NCBI GenBank assembly: GCA_963719325.1
Contig: CAVRBW010000008.1
Coordinates: 4,892 to 68,891 of the forward strand
Origin: DATBLE01 sp963719325
GTDB taxonomy: Bacteria; Actinomycetota; Thermoleophilia; Gaiellales; Gaiellaceae
Direction of reading: 5' to 3'
Length of the DNA: 64,000 nucleotides
Shown here: piece by piece, positions 1 through 8,668 of the stretch
Numbering within the stretch: position 1 is the first letter of the stretch
How the letters are laid out: each line of letters starts with the position of its first letter
The notes under the pieces: model-generated
What the model was told of the DNA's origin: nothing
Seen by the model: only the letters and a program-made list of their open reading frames with translations
Databases searched by the model: none
Translations under genes and position numbers: made by a program

Positions 1-441
1 GGCCGCGATCTCGTTCGCCAGGGCCGCGATCTCGATCTCCGACGCTCCGCCGACCGCGACGATCGCCTCGCGTGCGCCAACCGCCTCGGCCGCGAGCACC
101 GCCCCGTCGAGAACGAGATGCGGCACGTACCGGAGGAGCGTGCGGTCCTTCCCGCTCGCCGGCTCGCCCTCGACCGCGTTGACGACGACCACCGGGCGAC
201 CCTGCCTCGAGGCGACCGCGGCCAGCTTGCGCGCCGCCGGGAAGCTCGCGCCGCCGCGCCCCTGGAGACCGCTCTGCTCGAGCGCCGCAATCAGCCCGGA
301 TCCGAGCTGCGGAGGAGGCCCGTAGCGCTCGAGGTGCGAGTCGAGATCCGCAGGACGCCCGTCCCGGCCGAGACCCGCGAAGAGCCGCGGCAGACCGCGC
401 GGCGGTGCGGCGGTCCGGGGGTCGGCGGCGGCGGCGCTCAC
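1..441 (-). CDS. NuoF-like (SLBB/FMN) oxidoreductase, partial
   Basis: The gene starts at GTG 441 and runs off the left edge, so only the first 147 codons are present. About residues 54-65 read GRGGASFPAARK, matching the FMN-binding GRGGAGFPTGLKW region of the NuoF/HoxF 51-kDa family, followed by VNAVEGEPASGKDR, equivalent to CNADESEPGTFKDR. It is therefore probably a flavoprotein that takes electrons from NADH, although the Fe-S region lies outside the window. Its start overlaps the stop of the ferric-reductase-like gene by 4 bases (GTGA), so it is the last visible gene of a redox operon. Family membership is fairly sure; the electron donor and acceptor are inferred. Confidence 0.8.
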   Translation of the reverse strand, partial: MSAAAADPRTAAPPRGLPRLFAGLGRDGRPADLDSHLERYGPPPQLGSGLIAALEQSGLQGRGGASFPAARKLAAVASRQGRPVVVVNAVEGEPASGKDRTLLRYVPHLVLDGAVLAAEAVGAREAIVAVGGASEIEIAALANEIAA

Positions 442-1526
442 TCGCTCTCCGATGCTCTCGACGCGCGGATCGTCCCGGCGACGCTCCCTGCCTCCGGGTC
501 GATCCGCAGGAGGAGCACGAGCCGGAGGCGTTGGCCGGACGCCGACGCGACGTCGGCGACCACCCGGTTTCCGTCCAACCCGACGATCGAGCCGGAGAAG
601 GCAGCACCCGTCGCCGCATCCCGGTAGGTGACCCGGCTCTTGCTCATCTCGATCCCGCCTTCGTCGATTGCCGTGCCCCAGAGCGTGAGCCGCACGACGC
701 CGGGCTCGCTGCCGCGGACGGCGACGGCGATCGCGATCGCGGCATTGCCCGCCTCATCGGGGCCCGAGGACGACGTGCGTCCGACCAGACGCCCGCTGAA
801 CGGCCTTGTCTCCGCGACCCGGGTGGTCGCGTTCGAGGCGAGCTGACTGGTCGACGGCGACGGGGCGGCGGCCTTCAGCAGCGAGGCCGGCGTCCCCGCC
901 TTCGCCGCCCAGCCGTGCCTGGCCGGACCGCTCCGATACCACGTGGCGAGGAGCACGACGAGACCGAACGTCGCCGCTCCGGCGGCGAGCTGCAGGCCCG
1001 CCGAGCCGCTGCGCACCAGCCGCGCCGCGACCGCGGCGACGACGAGCGCGAGGCACCCGAACGAGAGCGCCGCCATCCAGCCGAACCGCGCGTCGGAGCC
1101 GGAGCCCAACCCGTGCGCGAGCGCGAGCGGCCACGTCGCGTACGCCGCCCAGTGCAGGGCGCGCCACGTCCTGTAGCCGATGTGCCTGCGGAGCAGGCTC
1201 GTCACCGTGATCGCGAGCAGCAGGTCGAGCGCCAGCGCTCCGAAACCGAGCCAGACCGGCCGGTAGGAGGAGGTGAACGGGATGAAGACGTCCTTCACGC
1301 CGACCGGCGCGTAGCTGTCGGCGATCGTCGTCCCGACGTGCGTGCCGATGAAGACGAGCGCGAGCAGGGTCAGGTTGCGGTGCAGGCCGGCGACGGCGAA
1401 GCGGGGCCAGCGCTCGCTGCGCCAGCGGTTCGCGGAGAGGACTCCGAGCAGAGTGGTCGTGGTCAGGAGCAGGAGGGCGACGACGCCGGATCCGCGCGTC
1501 AGATACCAGAGGGCCTGCGAGCTCAC
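438..1526 (-). CDS. Ferric-reductase-like transmembrane protein
   Basis: This 362-residue membrane protein starts at GTG 1526, overlapping the apbE stop by 4 bases. About six hydrophobic helices occupy the first 220 residues. Histidines in LHRNL, GTHVG, LHWAAY and LAHGLG are spaced as in heme-binding ferric-reductase/YedZ-type cores. The last 120 or so residues are soluble, with a beta-rich look and no recognised FAD/NAD module, so electrons must come from a partner. The neighbouring NuoF-like and ApbE proteins fit a transmembrane electron route from NADH to an outside flavin or heme acceptor. The fold is supported by sequence; the acceptor is unknown. Confidence 0.8.
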   Translation of the reverse strand: MSSQALWYLTRGSGVVALLLLTTTTLLGVLSANRWRSERWPRFAVAGLHRNLTLLALVFIGTHVGTTIADSYAPVGVKDVFIPFTSSYRPVWLGFGALALDLLLAITVTSLLRRHIGYRTWRALHWAAYATWPLALAHGLGSGSDARFGWMAALSFGCLALVVAAVAARLVRSGSAGLQLAAGAATFGLVVLLATWYRSGPARHGWAAKAGTPASLLKAAAPSPSTSQLASNATTRVAETRPFSGRLVGRTSSSGPDEAGNAAIAIAVAVRGSEPGVVRLTLWGTAIDEGGIEMSKSRVTYRDAATGAAFSGSIVGLDGNRVVADVASASGQRLRLVLLLRIDPEAGSVAGTIRASRASESE

Positions 1527-2446
1527 GCGACCTCCGCAGGCCAGCCGTTGATCGTCGCCACCGTGCCGTCCTCGGCGGCGAGGCGGGCCGGCAGGCCCCT
1601 CTCCTCCAGCCAGGCCGGCGCGAGGTCGCCGAGCACGATCGCGGCCGTGCTCGCCGCGTTCGCGTGTACGCACGACGCGGCCGCGACGCTGACCGTCTTC
1701 CAGGGCGTGGCCGCGGGCCGCGCCGTGCGTGGGTCGATGATGTGGTGCAGCTCGCCGCCGGCGGTCGTCCACCGGCGCACCCGCGTCCCCGAGCTGGCGA
1801 GACCGCCTGCGGCGATCGAGACGGTCGGCCCCGGCCCCTCGAGGGGCGCCGCGTGATCGTCCGCGATCCGGACGGGCCAGCCGCCTTCGGGCGGATCGCC
1901 CGCGACCGCGACGTCGCCCCCGAGGCTGACGAGAACGCCGGCCCCGGTCGCATCCGCTGCGGCGAGCGCAGTCCGGTCGGCGGCTGTCGCCTTCGCGGTC
2001 GCGCCGAGATCGAGCTCGACGCCGCGCGGTAGGCGGATCGTCCGGCGGCGCTTGTCGAGGACGACCGCCCTCCAGCCGGTAACGGGGGCGAAGGACGGCC
2101 GGACCAGGCGCCCGTCGCGCAGCCGAATCTCGGCGAAGGTGCGGTCGTAGCCGGAGAGGCGCAGCGTCAGGCCGACGGTCGGGTCGACCAGGCCGCCGGT
2201 CAGCGCGGCGACGTCGAGGGCGGTGCGCACAGCCTCGAGCAGCCGGGCGCTGACGCGAACGTCTCTCCCCGCGGAGCTGTTGAGCCGGACGAGCTCCGAG
2301 TCGGCCCGGAAGCGGCTGCAGGCCGAGTCGACAGCGGTGAGCTCGTCCTGGACGACGCGGCACGCTCGCGGCAGCGCAGCGGGCTCGGCGACCGCGACGA
2401 TCGCGGTCGTGCCGAGCGCCGGGAACGACTCGGAGGCGGCGCTCAC
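1523..2446 (-). CDS. apbE: FAD:protein FMN transferase (ApbE)
   Basis: A 307-residue ApbE-family protein. Members move FMN from FAD to a threonine or serine of a partner flavoprotein outside the membrane. Visible hallmarks are the early ALGTTAIVAV strand, LGATAKATAADR (the family's LGGIAKGYAVD segment), LVSLGGDVAV and HHIIDPRTARPA (family HIIDP.TG). No clear lipoprotein or signal sequence is seen at the start. GTG 2446 overlaps the preceding small gene by 4 bases and the stop overlaps the ferric-reductase-like gene by 4, so the three are translationally coupled. Its substrate is probably a flavin-carrying member of this operon, but no typical flavinylation motif was identified here. Confidence 0.9.
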   Translation of the reverse strand: MSAASESFPALGTTAIVAVAEPAALPRACRVVQDELTAVDSACSRFRADSELVRLNSSAGRDVRVSARLLEAVRTALDVAALTGGLVDPTVGLTLRLSGYDRTFAEIRLRDGRLVRPSFAPVTGWRAVVLDKRRRTIRLPRGVELDLGATAKATAADRTALAAADATGAGVLVSLGGDVAVAGDPPEGGWPVRIADDHAAPLEGPGPTVSIAAGGLASSGTRVRRWTTAGGELHHIIDPRTARPAATPWKTVSVAAASCVHANAASTAAIVLGDLAPAWLEERGLPARLAAEDGTVATINGWPAEVA

Positions 2447-2799
2447 GAGCCGCCCGAGACAGCCACGGGAGGGGCCTCGGTCTGGACCGGCGCCTGAGCC
2501 GGCGTCTGGGGCGCGTTCGACTGGGACGGCGAAGATCCGGACGAGAGCAGTGCCGGGGCGGCGGGTGTCGCCGGAACGGGCACCTGCGCCGACTTCTTCG
2601 CCGTCTGCGGGGTCGTCCGGGTGGGGGTTGCCACCGCTGCCTTCTTGCGGCCCGAGGCGGCATTCGAGACGTAGCTGGCGAGCGTTCCCGCGACGACGAC
2701 CGACGCCGCGAGGACGATTCCCGTCACCCGGCGCACGCGTGCGCGAGCGGAGTCGCGCTCTCGCACCGCCCGGCGGTGTGCGTGTTTGTCGTCCTGCAT
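2443..2799 (-). CDS. Small membrane-anchored Thr/Pro/Ala-rich protein
   Basis: This 118-residue protein has a charged, Arg-rich N-terminus (about 1-25), one transmembrane helix (about 26-45), and then a low-complexity Thr/Pro/Ala/Ser tail ending in VSGGS. The layout is that of a single-pass protein with an extended extracytoplasmic stalk. It is the first gene after the two-component pair (47 bp gap) and overlaps apbE by 4 bases. I do not recognise the family; a structural or flavin-carrying role in the redox complex is a guess from position only. Confidence 0.65.
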   Translation of the reverse strand: MQDDKHAHRRAVRERDSARARVRRVTGIVLAASVVVAGTLASYVSNAASGRKKAAVATPTRTTPQTAKKSAQVPVPATPAAPALLSSGSSPSQSNAPQTPAQAPVQTEAPPVAVSGGS

Positions 2800-2846
2800 C
2801 GTGGTTCAGAAAACCACGGCCGCATGAGAGGTAGATGAAGGCTTTG

Positions 2847-4214
2847 CTACGACTTTCCGGGCGCCGCGGCGAGGCTGATCCAGGCGTCGGTCCCCGCCTC
2901 GGGCCTGTTCGCCAGGCCGGCGTCGCCTCCGTGCGCAGTCGCGATCAGGTCGACGATCGCGAGCCCGAGTCCGGTCCCGCCGCGGCCGCGCGCCTCGTCG
3001 GCGCGGCTGAAGCGGTCGAACGCACGCGGCAGGAAGTCGGGCGGGACGCCGGGCCCTTCGTCCGTGACGTGGAGCTCGACGCGGCCGTCGGAGGCTCGCG
3101 CCGAGACGACGATCTCACCGTCGCCGTAGGCCAGGGCGTTCTCAACCAGGTTGCCGAGCGCCTGCTCGAGGCGGGTGGAGTCGCCCTCCAGCCGGAGCGC
3201 AGTCGCGGCCTCCGCACGTAGAGGGCGGCCCTCCTCCTGTGCTCGGAGCCGGAAGCGCGCGACGACGCGGTCGAGCAGCGCTCCGGCGTCGATCGTCTCG
3301 CGCCGCACCGGCAAGCGCCCCTGGTCGACGCGCGCGAAGAGGAGCAGGTCTTCGGCGAGCCGGCTGAGTCGCATGCTCTCCTCGGCGGCGGAGCGAAGGG
3401 CCAGCTCGAGCTCTTCGCGCGAGCGAGGGTGGCGGAGGGCCAGCTCGAGCTCGGTGCGCAGGAGCGCGAGCGGCGTCCTCAGCTCGTGGCTCGCGTCGTC
3501 GACGAAACGCCGCTCGTGCTCGACCGCCGCCTCGAGGCGGGCGAGCATGTCGTTCAGCGTCTCCGCGAGACGTGACAGCTCGTCGCGGCTACGGGGAGTC
3601 GGCAGCCTGCTCCCGGGCGTGGATGCGCTGATCGACGCAGCGCGGCGGCGCATTGCCTCCACCGGCCGGAGCGCGGCGGCGGCAAGCACGTAGCCGGCGA
3701 GGATCGCAAGCACCAGAGCCAGCGGCCCGCCGATGAGAAACTCGCGGATCAGGTGGTCGAGAGCCTCGTCGCGCGAGTCGAGCGACGCAGCGATCACCAC
3801 GACTGCAGACGAGCTGCCGGCGCGGGCCGGAGCGGCGAGGATCCGCCACTCGCCCGCGAGCCCGGGAATCGCGCCGCCGAAGATCTCGGTCTTGCCTGCG
3901 AGCACCTCTTGCAGCTCGTCTCCCGTGATCAGCGCCGGCAAGCCCGAGGGCGTCGACTGGCGCACCCGGCCGTCGGCGGCGACGACCTCTCCGACGGAGG
4001 GGCCGCCGGGCGTGTCGCGGTCGAGGACGCCGCGCCCCTGCCCAATCCGGTGGGTCGCTTCGGCCGCCTGCCCCCGCAGGCCCTCGTCGACGGACGAAAG
4101 CAGCGTGCTACCGACTCGGTGGTAGATGAAGAAGCCCGTGCCCACGAGCACGACCGCGATCACGAGCCCGAACGGCAGGGTCAGCCGCAGGCGGATGGGC
4201 AGGCGCGAGATCAT
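2847..4214 (-). CDS. Two-component sensor histidine kinase
   Basis: A 455-residue sensor kinase. Transmembrane helices lie near 12-32 and 160-182 and enclose a roughly 125-residue extracytoplasmic sensor region. HAMP follows, then HisKA with the phosphorylated histidine at about 243 (DDASHELRTPLALL), and a HATPase domain with NLVENAL, DEGPGVP and GGTGLGLAIV as N, G1 and G2 boxes. ATG 4214 overlaps the response regulator stop by 4 bases. The kinase is immediately upstream of, and co-directional with, the ApbE/ferric-reductase operon, so it probably controls it. The signal is unknown. Confidence 0.92.
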   Translation of the reverse strand: MISRLPIRLRLTLPFGLVIAVVLVGTGFFIYHRVGSTLLSSVDEGLRGQAAEATHRIGQGRGVLDRDTPGGPSVGEVVAADGRVRQSTPSGLPALITGDELQEVLAGKTEIFGGAIPGLAGEWRILAAPARAGSSSAVVVIAASLDSRDEALDHLIREFLIGGPLALVLAILAGYVLAAAALRPVEAMRRRAASISASTPGSRLPTPRSRDELSRLAETLNDMLARLEAAVEHERRFVDDASHELRTPLALLRTELELALRHPRSREELELALRSAAEESMRLSRLAEDLLLFARVDQGRLPVRRETIDAGALLDRVVARFRLRAQEEGRPLRAEAATALRLEGDSTRLEQALGNLVENALAYGDGEIVVSARASDGRVELHVTDEGPGVPPDFLPRAFDRFSRADEARGRGGTGLGLAIVDLIATAHGGDAGLANRPEAGTDAWISLAAAPGKS

Positions 4215-4876
4215 CCGGCGTCGGCCGGCAGCCGGTAGCCGACGCCGCGAACCGTCTCGATCGCATCGTGGCCGATCCGCTCCCGCAGGTAACGCACGTA
4301 GACGTCGACGATGTTGGATCGTCGCTCGAAGTCGAGCTCCCAGGCGGCGTCGAGCAGCTGACCGCGGGAGAGGACCTCGCCCGGCCGGCGCATGAATGCC
4401 TCGAGCAGCGCGAAGGCCTTTGCGGACAGGTCGAGCTCGTCCTCGCCGCTCCAGGCCCGGCGGGCGGCGGGGTCGAGCCGCAGCGCGCCGACCTCGATCG
4501 TCGCCGGACGCTCGGCCGGGGCTCGGCGCACGAGCGCCCGCAACCGGGCGAGGAGCTCGCCGAACGAGAACGGCTTCAGCAGGTAGTCGTCGGCGCCGGC
4601 GTCGAGCCCGGCGATGCGATCCTGGACCGCGTCGCGGGCGGTCAGCATCAAGACGGGCGCCCAGATTCCAGCGGAGCGCAGCTCGCGGCAGGTGGCGAAA
4701 CCGTCGAGGCCGGGGAGCATGACGTCGAGCACGATCGCGTCGTAGGCGGCCGCGCGCGCCATCCACAGGGCGTCCTCGCCGGACCCGGCGACGTCGGCTG
4801 CATGTCCCTCCTCGCGTAGGCCCCGGGCCAGCAGGTCCGCCATCTTCGATTCGTCCTCGACCACGAGCACGCGCAT
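4211..4876 (-). CDS. OmpR/PhoB-family response regulator
   Basis: A 221-residue regulator. The N-terminal receiver domain has acidic residues in VVEDES, the phospho-acceptor aspartate in LDVMLPG and the conserved lysine in LKPFS. The C-terminal winged helix of OmpR type ends with VDVYVRYLRERIG and ETVRGVGYRL. I chose ATG 4876 because homology begins at MRVLVVED, although the frame stays open upstream to 5140. It is the first gene of the leftward set and faces the membrane protein gene at 4959 across an 82 bp divergent gap that should hold both promoters. Confidence 0.93.
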   Translation of the reverse strand: MRVLVVEDESKMADLLARGLREEGHAADVAGSGEDALWMARAAAYDAIVLDVMLPGLDGFATCRELRSAGIWAPVLMLTARDAVQDRIAGLDAGADDYLLKPFSFGELLARLRALVRRAPAERPATIEVGALRLDPAARRAWSGEDELDLSAKAFALLEAFMRRPGEVLSRGQLLDAAWELDFERRSNIVDVYVRYLRERIGHDAIETVRGVGYRLPADAG

Positions 4877-4958
4877 GCGCTCATTCTCCCGCCGGACGAT
4901 GAGGCCGGGATGAAGCACGTTCATCACCGGCTCATCTGATGTTGGTCTCCTCTCGAGC

Positions 4959-5531
4959 GTGGAAGCGACCCGGAAGCTCGAGAGCGGCGGCGCCGAGGGC
5001 AACGAGCGCCTGACTGCGGCGACGGCCGTCGTCCTGCTCGGGCTGCTGGCGGTCGAGGGCGTGACCATCCTGTTCCTGCGCCCGCTGCTTTCCGTGCACG
5101 TGTTCGTCGGGATGCTGCTCATTCCGCCCGTCGCGCTCAAGCTGGGCAGCGCGGGCTACCGGTTCGCCCGCTACTACCAGCGGCGGCGCGCGTACGTGGA
5201 GAAGGGGCCGCCGCACCCGCTGATGCGCTTCCTCGTCGCCCCGGTGCTCGTCGCCTCGACGGTCGGGATCTTCGCGACGGGGATCGCGATGCTCGCCCTC
5301 GGAAGCCGCACCGGAATGGTGCTCGGCCTGCACAAGGCGAGCTTCGTCTTCTGGCTCGGCGCGATGAGCATCCACGTCCTCGTGTACGCACGACGCCTCC
5401 CGCGCATGCTCGGCTCCGAGCGGGCCGCCCGCGGCACGGTGCTGCGCGCGGGGCTGGTCGCCGCCGCGGTTCTCGTCGGCGTTGCGCTGGCGGCGGCGAC
5501 GTTCCCGCTCGCGGAACCCTGGCTCCGCTAG
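4959..5531 (+). CDS. Four-helix integral membrane protein (possible heme protein)
   Basis: This 190-residue protein starts at GTG 4959. Hydrophobic segments fall near 21-42, 47-65, 87-110 and 118-140, with another near 155-180. Histidines in SVHVF, LHKAS and SIHVLVY lie within or beside helices, reminiscent of cytochrome b561-like proteins, but no firm family match is made. Its TAG stop shares one base with the GTG of the secreted propeller gene downstream, so the two are coupled. It is divergent from the redox two-component operon, which makes a related redox role plausible but unproven. Confidence 0.65.
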   Translation: MEATRKLESGGAEGNERLTAATAVVLLGLLAVEGVTILFLRPLLSVHVFVGMLLIPPVALKLGSAGYRFARYYQRRRAYVEKGPPHPLMRFLVAPVLVASTVGIFATGIAMLALGSRTGMVLGLHKASFVFWLGAMSIHVLVYARRLPRMLGSERAARGTVLRAGLVAAAVLVGVALAAATFPLAEPWLR

Positions 5532-7495
5532 TGCGACGCGCAGCGGTCGTCGTCGCCCTCGTCCTCGTCGCCGCCGGAGTCGCGGTGCAGCTTGCGACGC
5601 GAGGGGGGCGGAACCGTGCGGCCGCGGGCCGCCAGGCACCGGCGCCGACCGTCCGCCACGCCGCCACGCGCCATCCCACCGCACGCGCCCGCAGCGTCCG
5701 GCACGTGAGGACAGACCCGGCCGCACGGCTCGGGCTCCCGCCCGTCGCGCCCGGCCCTGTGCCGGGATACCTCCTGATCGCCGACCGTAACGCGAACAAG
5801 CTGCTGATCGTCTCCCCGTCCAAGCGCATCGTCTGGCAGTTCCCGCGGCCAGGCGATCTGCGGTCGAACCAGTCCTTCCGCGATCCCGACGACGCGTTCT
5901 TCACGCCGGGATTCGGCCGGATCGTCACGAACGAGGAGTTCAACGACGCGATCGCCCAGATCGACGTGCGGACGCACCGAATCGTCTGGAGCTACGGCCG
6001 GCCGGGCGTCGCCGGCTCCGCCGCAGGCGAGCTCTCGAACCCGGACGACGCCTACGTGTGGCGGAACCGGACGATCACCGTGGCCGACATCAAGAACTGC
6101 CGGGTGCTGCGCATCGACCCGGCCGGCCGGACCGTGGCCGAGGTCGGAAGCGCGGGCAGCTGCGCGCACGACCCACCCCGCTCGCTCTCCTCGCCGAACG
6201 GCGCCACGCCGCTGCCGGACGGGGGAATGCTCGTGACGGAGATCGGCGGCTGGGTCGACCGCCTCGACGCACGCGGCCGGCTCGTCTTCTCCGTTCGGAC
6301 GCCGACGAGCTACCCGTCGGACGCGCAGCTCCTCCCCGACGGCAACGTGCTCGTCGCCGGCTTCGACACGCCCGGCCGGGTGGACGAGATCACCCCGCAG
6401 GGAACGATCGTCTGGACGTATGGACCGTCGTCGGGCCCCGGGGCCCTGGACCGACCCTCCCTGGCCGTGCGGTGGCCGAACGGCATGATCGCGATCACCG
6501 ACGACTGGCACCACCGGATCGTCGTCGTCGACCCGAAGACGAAGCAGATCGTCTGGGAGTACGGCCATCTCGGCGTCGCCTCGGCCGCCGACGGATACCT
6601 CTCGAAGCCGGACGGTCTCGACCTCCTCCCCGCGGCGACGGCACCGGCCCCGCGGCGAGCGCCGGCGGCGCCGGTCGCCGTCGAGACGATCGGGCGGCTG
6701 CCCGCATCGGCCTCGCGTCTGGCCGCCGTCGCGCTGCCCGGCGGCCGGATCCTCGTCGCCGGCGGGCTCGTGTCCGGATCGTCCTCGGACCAGATCCTGC
6801 TCGGCCCGCCCGGACGGCTCCGCGTGGCCGGGACGCTCCCCGTGCCGACCCACGACGCCGCGTTGGCACGGGCTGGACGTTCCGCCTACCTCTTCGGAGG
6901 CGGCGAAGCCGTGTCCACCGACGCGGTCGTCCGGATCGACCCGGGCACCGGGACGGCCCGCCGCGCCGGCACGCTGGGCGAGCCGCTCTCCGACCTCGGC
7001 GCGGTCACGCTCAACGGTCGCATCTACCTGGTCGGGGGCTACACCGGATCGGCCTTCGCGACCGCGGTGCTGCGTTTCCGGCCCGGCGCTCCCCCGGCCG
7101 TCGTCGCGCGGCTTCCGGCGGGCCTCCGCTACGCCGGCGTCGCCGCTCTCCGCGGCAGGATCTACGTCGCCGGGGGCGTGACTCAGTCGGGCGAGAGCGG
7201 CTCCGTGCTCGCGGTCGACCCGACGAAGGGCACCGTTCGCGTCGTCGCCACCCTGCCGGCCCCTGTGGCGCATGCCCCACTCGTCGCGCTCGGTGGGATG
7301 CTCTACCTCGTCGGCGGAACGGACGCCGCCGGCGCTCCGCGCAACGAGATCCTGCGGATCGATCCCGTCTCCGGGGCAGTTGCGGTCGCCGGACGGCTGC
7401 CCGAGCCGCTCGCGGATGCCGCTGCCGTCGCAGCTGGCCGGCGGGTGATCGTGCTCGGAGGCGCCGGCGTGCTCGCGTTCCGGCCGCGTCGATAA
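5531..7495 (+). CDS. Secreted protein with two beta-propeller domains
   Basis: A 654-residue exported protein. An N-terminal hydrophobic helix (about 3-22) is followed by an Arg/Pro-rich linker. The first repeat domain (about 75-355) has recurring IVWxYGxxG and YLxxPDD/PNG motifs like PQQ- or NHL-type propellers. The second (about 375-650) has repeated GRIYLVGGY, GRIYVAGGV and GMLYLVGGT blocks typical of Kelch repeats. It overlaps the preceding membrane protein stop by one base. Propellers of this sort bind ligands or scaffold complexes, and no catalytic residue stands out. The fusion of an NHL/PQQ-like and a Kelch-like propeller is the notable point. Confidence 0.8.
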   Translation: MRRAAVVVALVLVAAGVAVQLATRGGRNRAAAGRQAPAPTVRHAATRHPTARARSVRHVRTDPAARLGLPPVAPGPVPGYLLIADRNANKLLIVSPSKRIVWQFPRPGDLRSNQSFRDPDDAFFTPGFGRIVTNEEFNDAIAQIDVRTHRIVWSYGRPGVAGSAAGELSNPDDAYVWRNRTITVADIKNCRVLRIDPAGRTVAEVGSAGSCAHDPPRSLSSPNGATPLPDGGMLVTEIGGWVDRLDARGRLVFSVRTPTSYPSDAQLLPDGNVLVAGFDTPGRVDEITPQGTIVWTYGPSSGPGALDRPSLAVRWPNGMIAITDDWHHRIVVVDPKTKQIVWEYGHLGVASAADGYLSKPDGLDLLPAATAPAPRRAPAAPVAVETIGRLPASASRLAAVALPGGRILVAGGLVSGSSSDQILLGPPGRLRVAGTLPVPTHDAALARAGRSAYLFGGGEAVSTDAVVRIDPGTGTARRAGTLGEPLSDLGAVTLNGRIYLVGGYTGSAFATAVLRFRPGAPPAVVARLPAGLRYAGVAALRGRIYVAGGVTQSGESGSVLAVDPTKGTVRVVATLPAPVAHAPLVALGGMLYLVGGTDAAGAPRNEILRIDPVSGAVAVAGRLPEPLADAAAVAAGRRVIVLGGAGVLAFRPRR

Positions 7496-7542
7496 GGCTC
7501 GGCGCTACTCCATCGACGAGACTCGGAGTACGCTCAGCGCGC

Positions 7543-8589
7543 ATGGCGAGCAAAGCCCGCGCGCGGCCGACGATCTACGACGTGGCCCGGGAGGCCGGCG
7601 TGTCGACCGCGACCGTCTCGCGCGCGCTCAACGACACGGGACAGATCGCGCCCGCGACCCGGCTGGCGATCGAGGCGGCGGTTCAGCGGCTCGGGTACCG
7701 GCCGAACACGATCGCCCGCAGCCTCGTCACCAAGTCGACCCAGACGATCGCCTTCCTCCTGCCGGACATCACCAACCCGTTCTACGCGGCGCTCGTCAGC
7801 GGCATCCAGCAGATCGCGCTCGCCAACGACCACACGATGCTCCTCTGCACCACCGGCGGCGACGCGGCCCAGGAAGAGGAGTACCTGAGCCTGCTCCGCG
7901 CGAAGCAGGTGGACGGGGCGCTCGTCGACGGGCTCGTGCTGCCGCCCGACCGGATCGCCCGGTTCGTCGAGGACGGCTTCCCGATCGTCTGCCTCGACCG
8001 CGACGTCAACTCGCAGTCGGTGCCGCTCGTGCAGGTCGACAACAAGCGCGGCGCCCGCATGGCGACCGAGCATCTGCTCGAGCTCGGCCACACGCGGATC
8101 GCGCACGTCGCCGGCGCGCCCGAGCTCGGGATCAGCGGCGAGCGCGTCGCCGGCTACCGAGCGGCCCTCAAGGCCGCCCGCGTCCCCTCCGACGCGACGC
8201 TCGTCGCCACCGGCCGGTTCACCGAGGGGGGCGGCTACGAGGCGACCCGCTCGCTGCTCGACTCCGGCGCCGACTTCACCGCCGTCTTCGCCGCCAACGA
8301 CCTGTCGGCGATCGGGACGATCAACGCGCTCGTCGAGAGCGGCCGCCGCGTCCCCGAGGACGTGTCCGTGATCGGCTTCGACGACCTGCGCCTGTCGGCC
8401 TACACCTCGCCGCCGCTGACGACGATCAAGCAGCCGGGTTTCGAGATCGCCCGGCGGGCCACCGAGATCCTGATCGAGCTGATCAACGGCCACCGTGTCC
8501 GCAAGCTCCGCTACCTGCTGGAGCCGTCGCTCGTCGTCCGTGCGTCGACCGCACCGCCCCTCGCCAAGCAGGCGAAACGTCGCGGTTGA
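7543..8589 (+). CDS. LacI-family transcriptional regulator
   Basis: A 348-residue LacI-type repressor. The N-terminal helix-turn-helix reads TIYDVAREAGVSTATVSRAL, with the hinge at YRPNTIARSL. The periplasmic-binding-like core contains LLPDITNPFYA and the C-terminal VIGFDD. ATG 7543 begins the homology. Just after its stop lies a perfect 14-base operator and then an inositol operon on the same strand, so it is the obvious local regulator. Near-copies of the operator also stand before the ABC operon at 35.6 kb. The effector is probably an inositol pathway compound, but that is inferred from the neighbours. Confidence 0.93.
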   Translation: MASKARARPTIYDVAREAGVSTATVSRALNDTGQIAPATRLAIEAAVQRLGYRPNTIARSLVTKSTQTIAFLLPDITNPFYAALVSGIQQIALANDHTMLLCTTGGDAAQEEEYLSLLRAKQVDGALVDGLVLPPDRIARFVEDGFPIVCLDRDVNSQSVPLVQVDNKRGARMATEHLLELGHTRIAHVAGAPELGISGERVAGYRAALKAARVPSDATLVATGRFTEGGGYEATRSLLDSGADFTAVFAANDLSAIGTINALVESGRRVPEDVSVIGFDDLRLSAYTSPPLTTIKQPGFEIARRATEILIELINGHRVRKLRYLLEPSLVVRASTAPPLAKQAKRRG

Positions 8590-8615
8590 CTCAGCGCGAT
8601 GTAAGCGCTTACAGT
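8586..8615 (+). promoter_or_regulatory. Promoter and perfect LacI-type operator for the inositol operon
   Basis: TGTAAGCGCTTACA at 8600-8613 is a fully self-complementary 14-mer with the central CG typical of LacI-family sites. A candidate -35 (TTGACT, 8586-8591) overlaps the lacI stop, and a candidate -10 (TACAGT, 8610-8615) lies 18 bases on, so the operator would cover the spacer and -10. The operator is clear; the promoter assignment is tentative. Confidence 0.8.
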
Positions 8616-8668
8616 AGCGCTTCCGTGAGTAGCGTGACGACGCGCACATCCGGGTTCGAGGCGGTCGC

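Noticed and set aside
438..2663. 741-codon open frame spanning apbE and the ferric-reductase-like gene
   Set aside because: Its first half is an Arg/Pro-rich shadow antisense or out-of-frame reading of apbE; only the part after GTG 1526 is a real protein.
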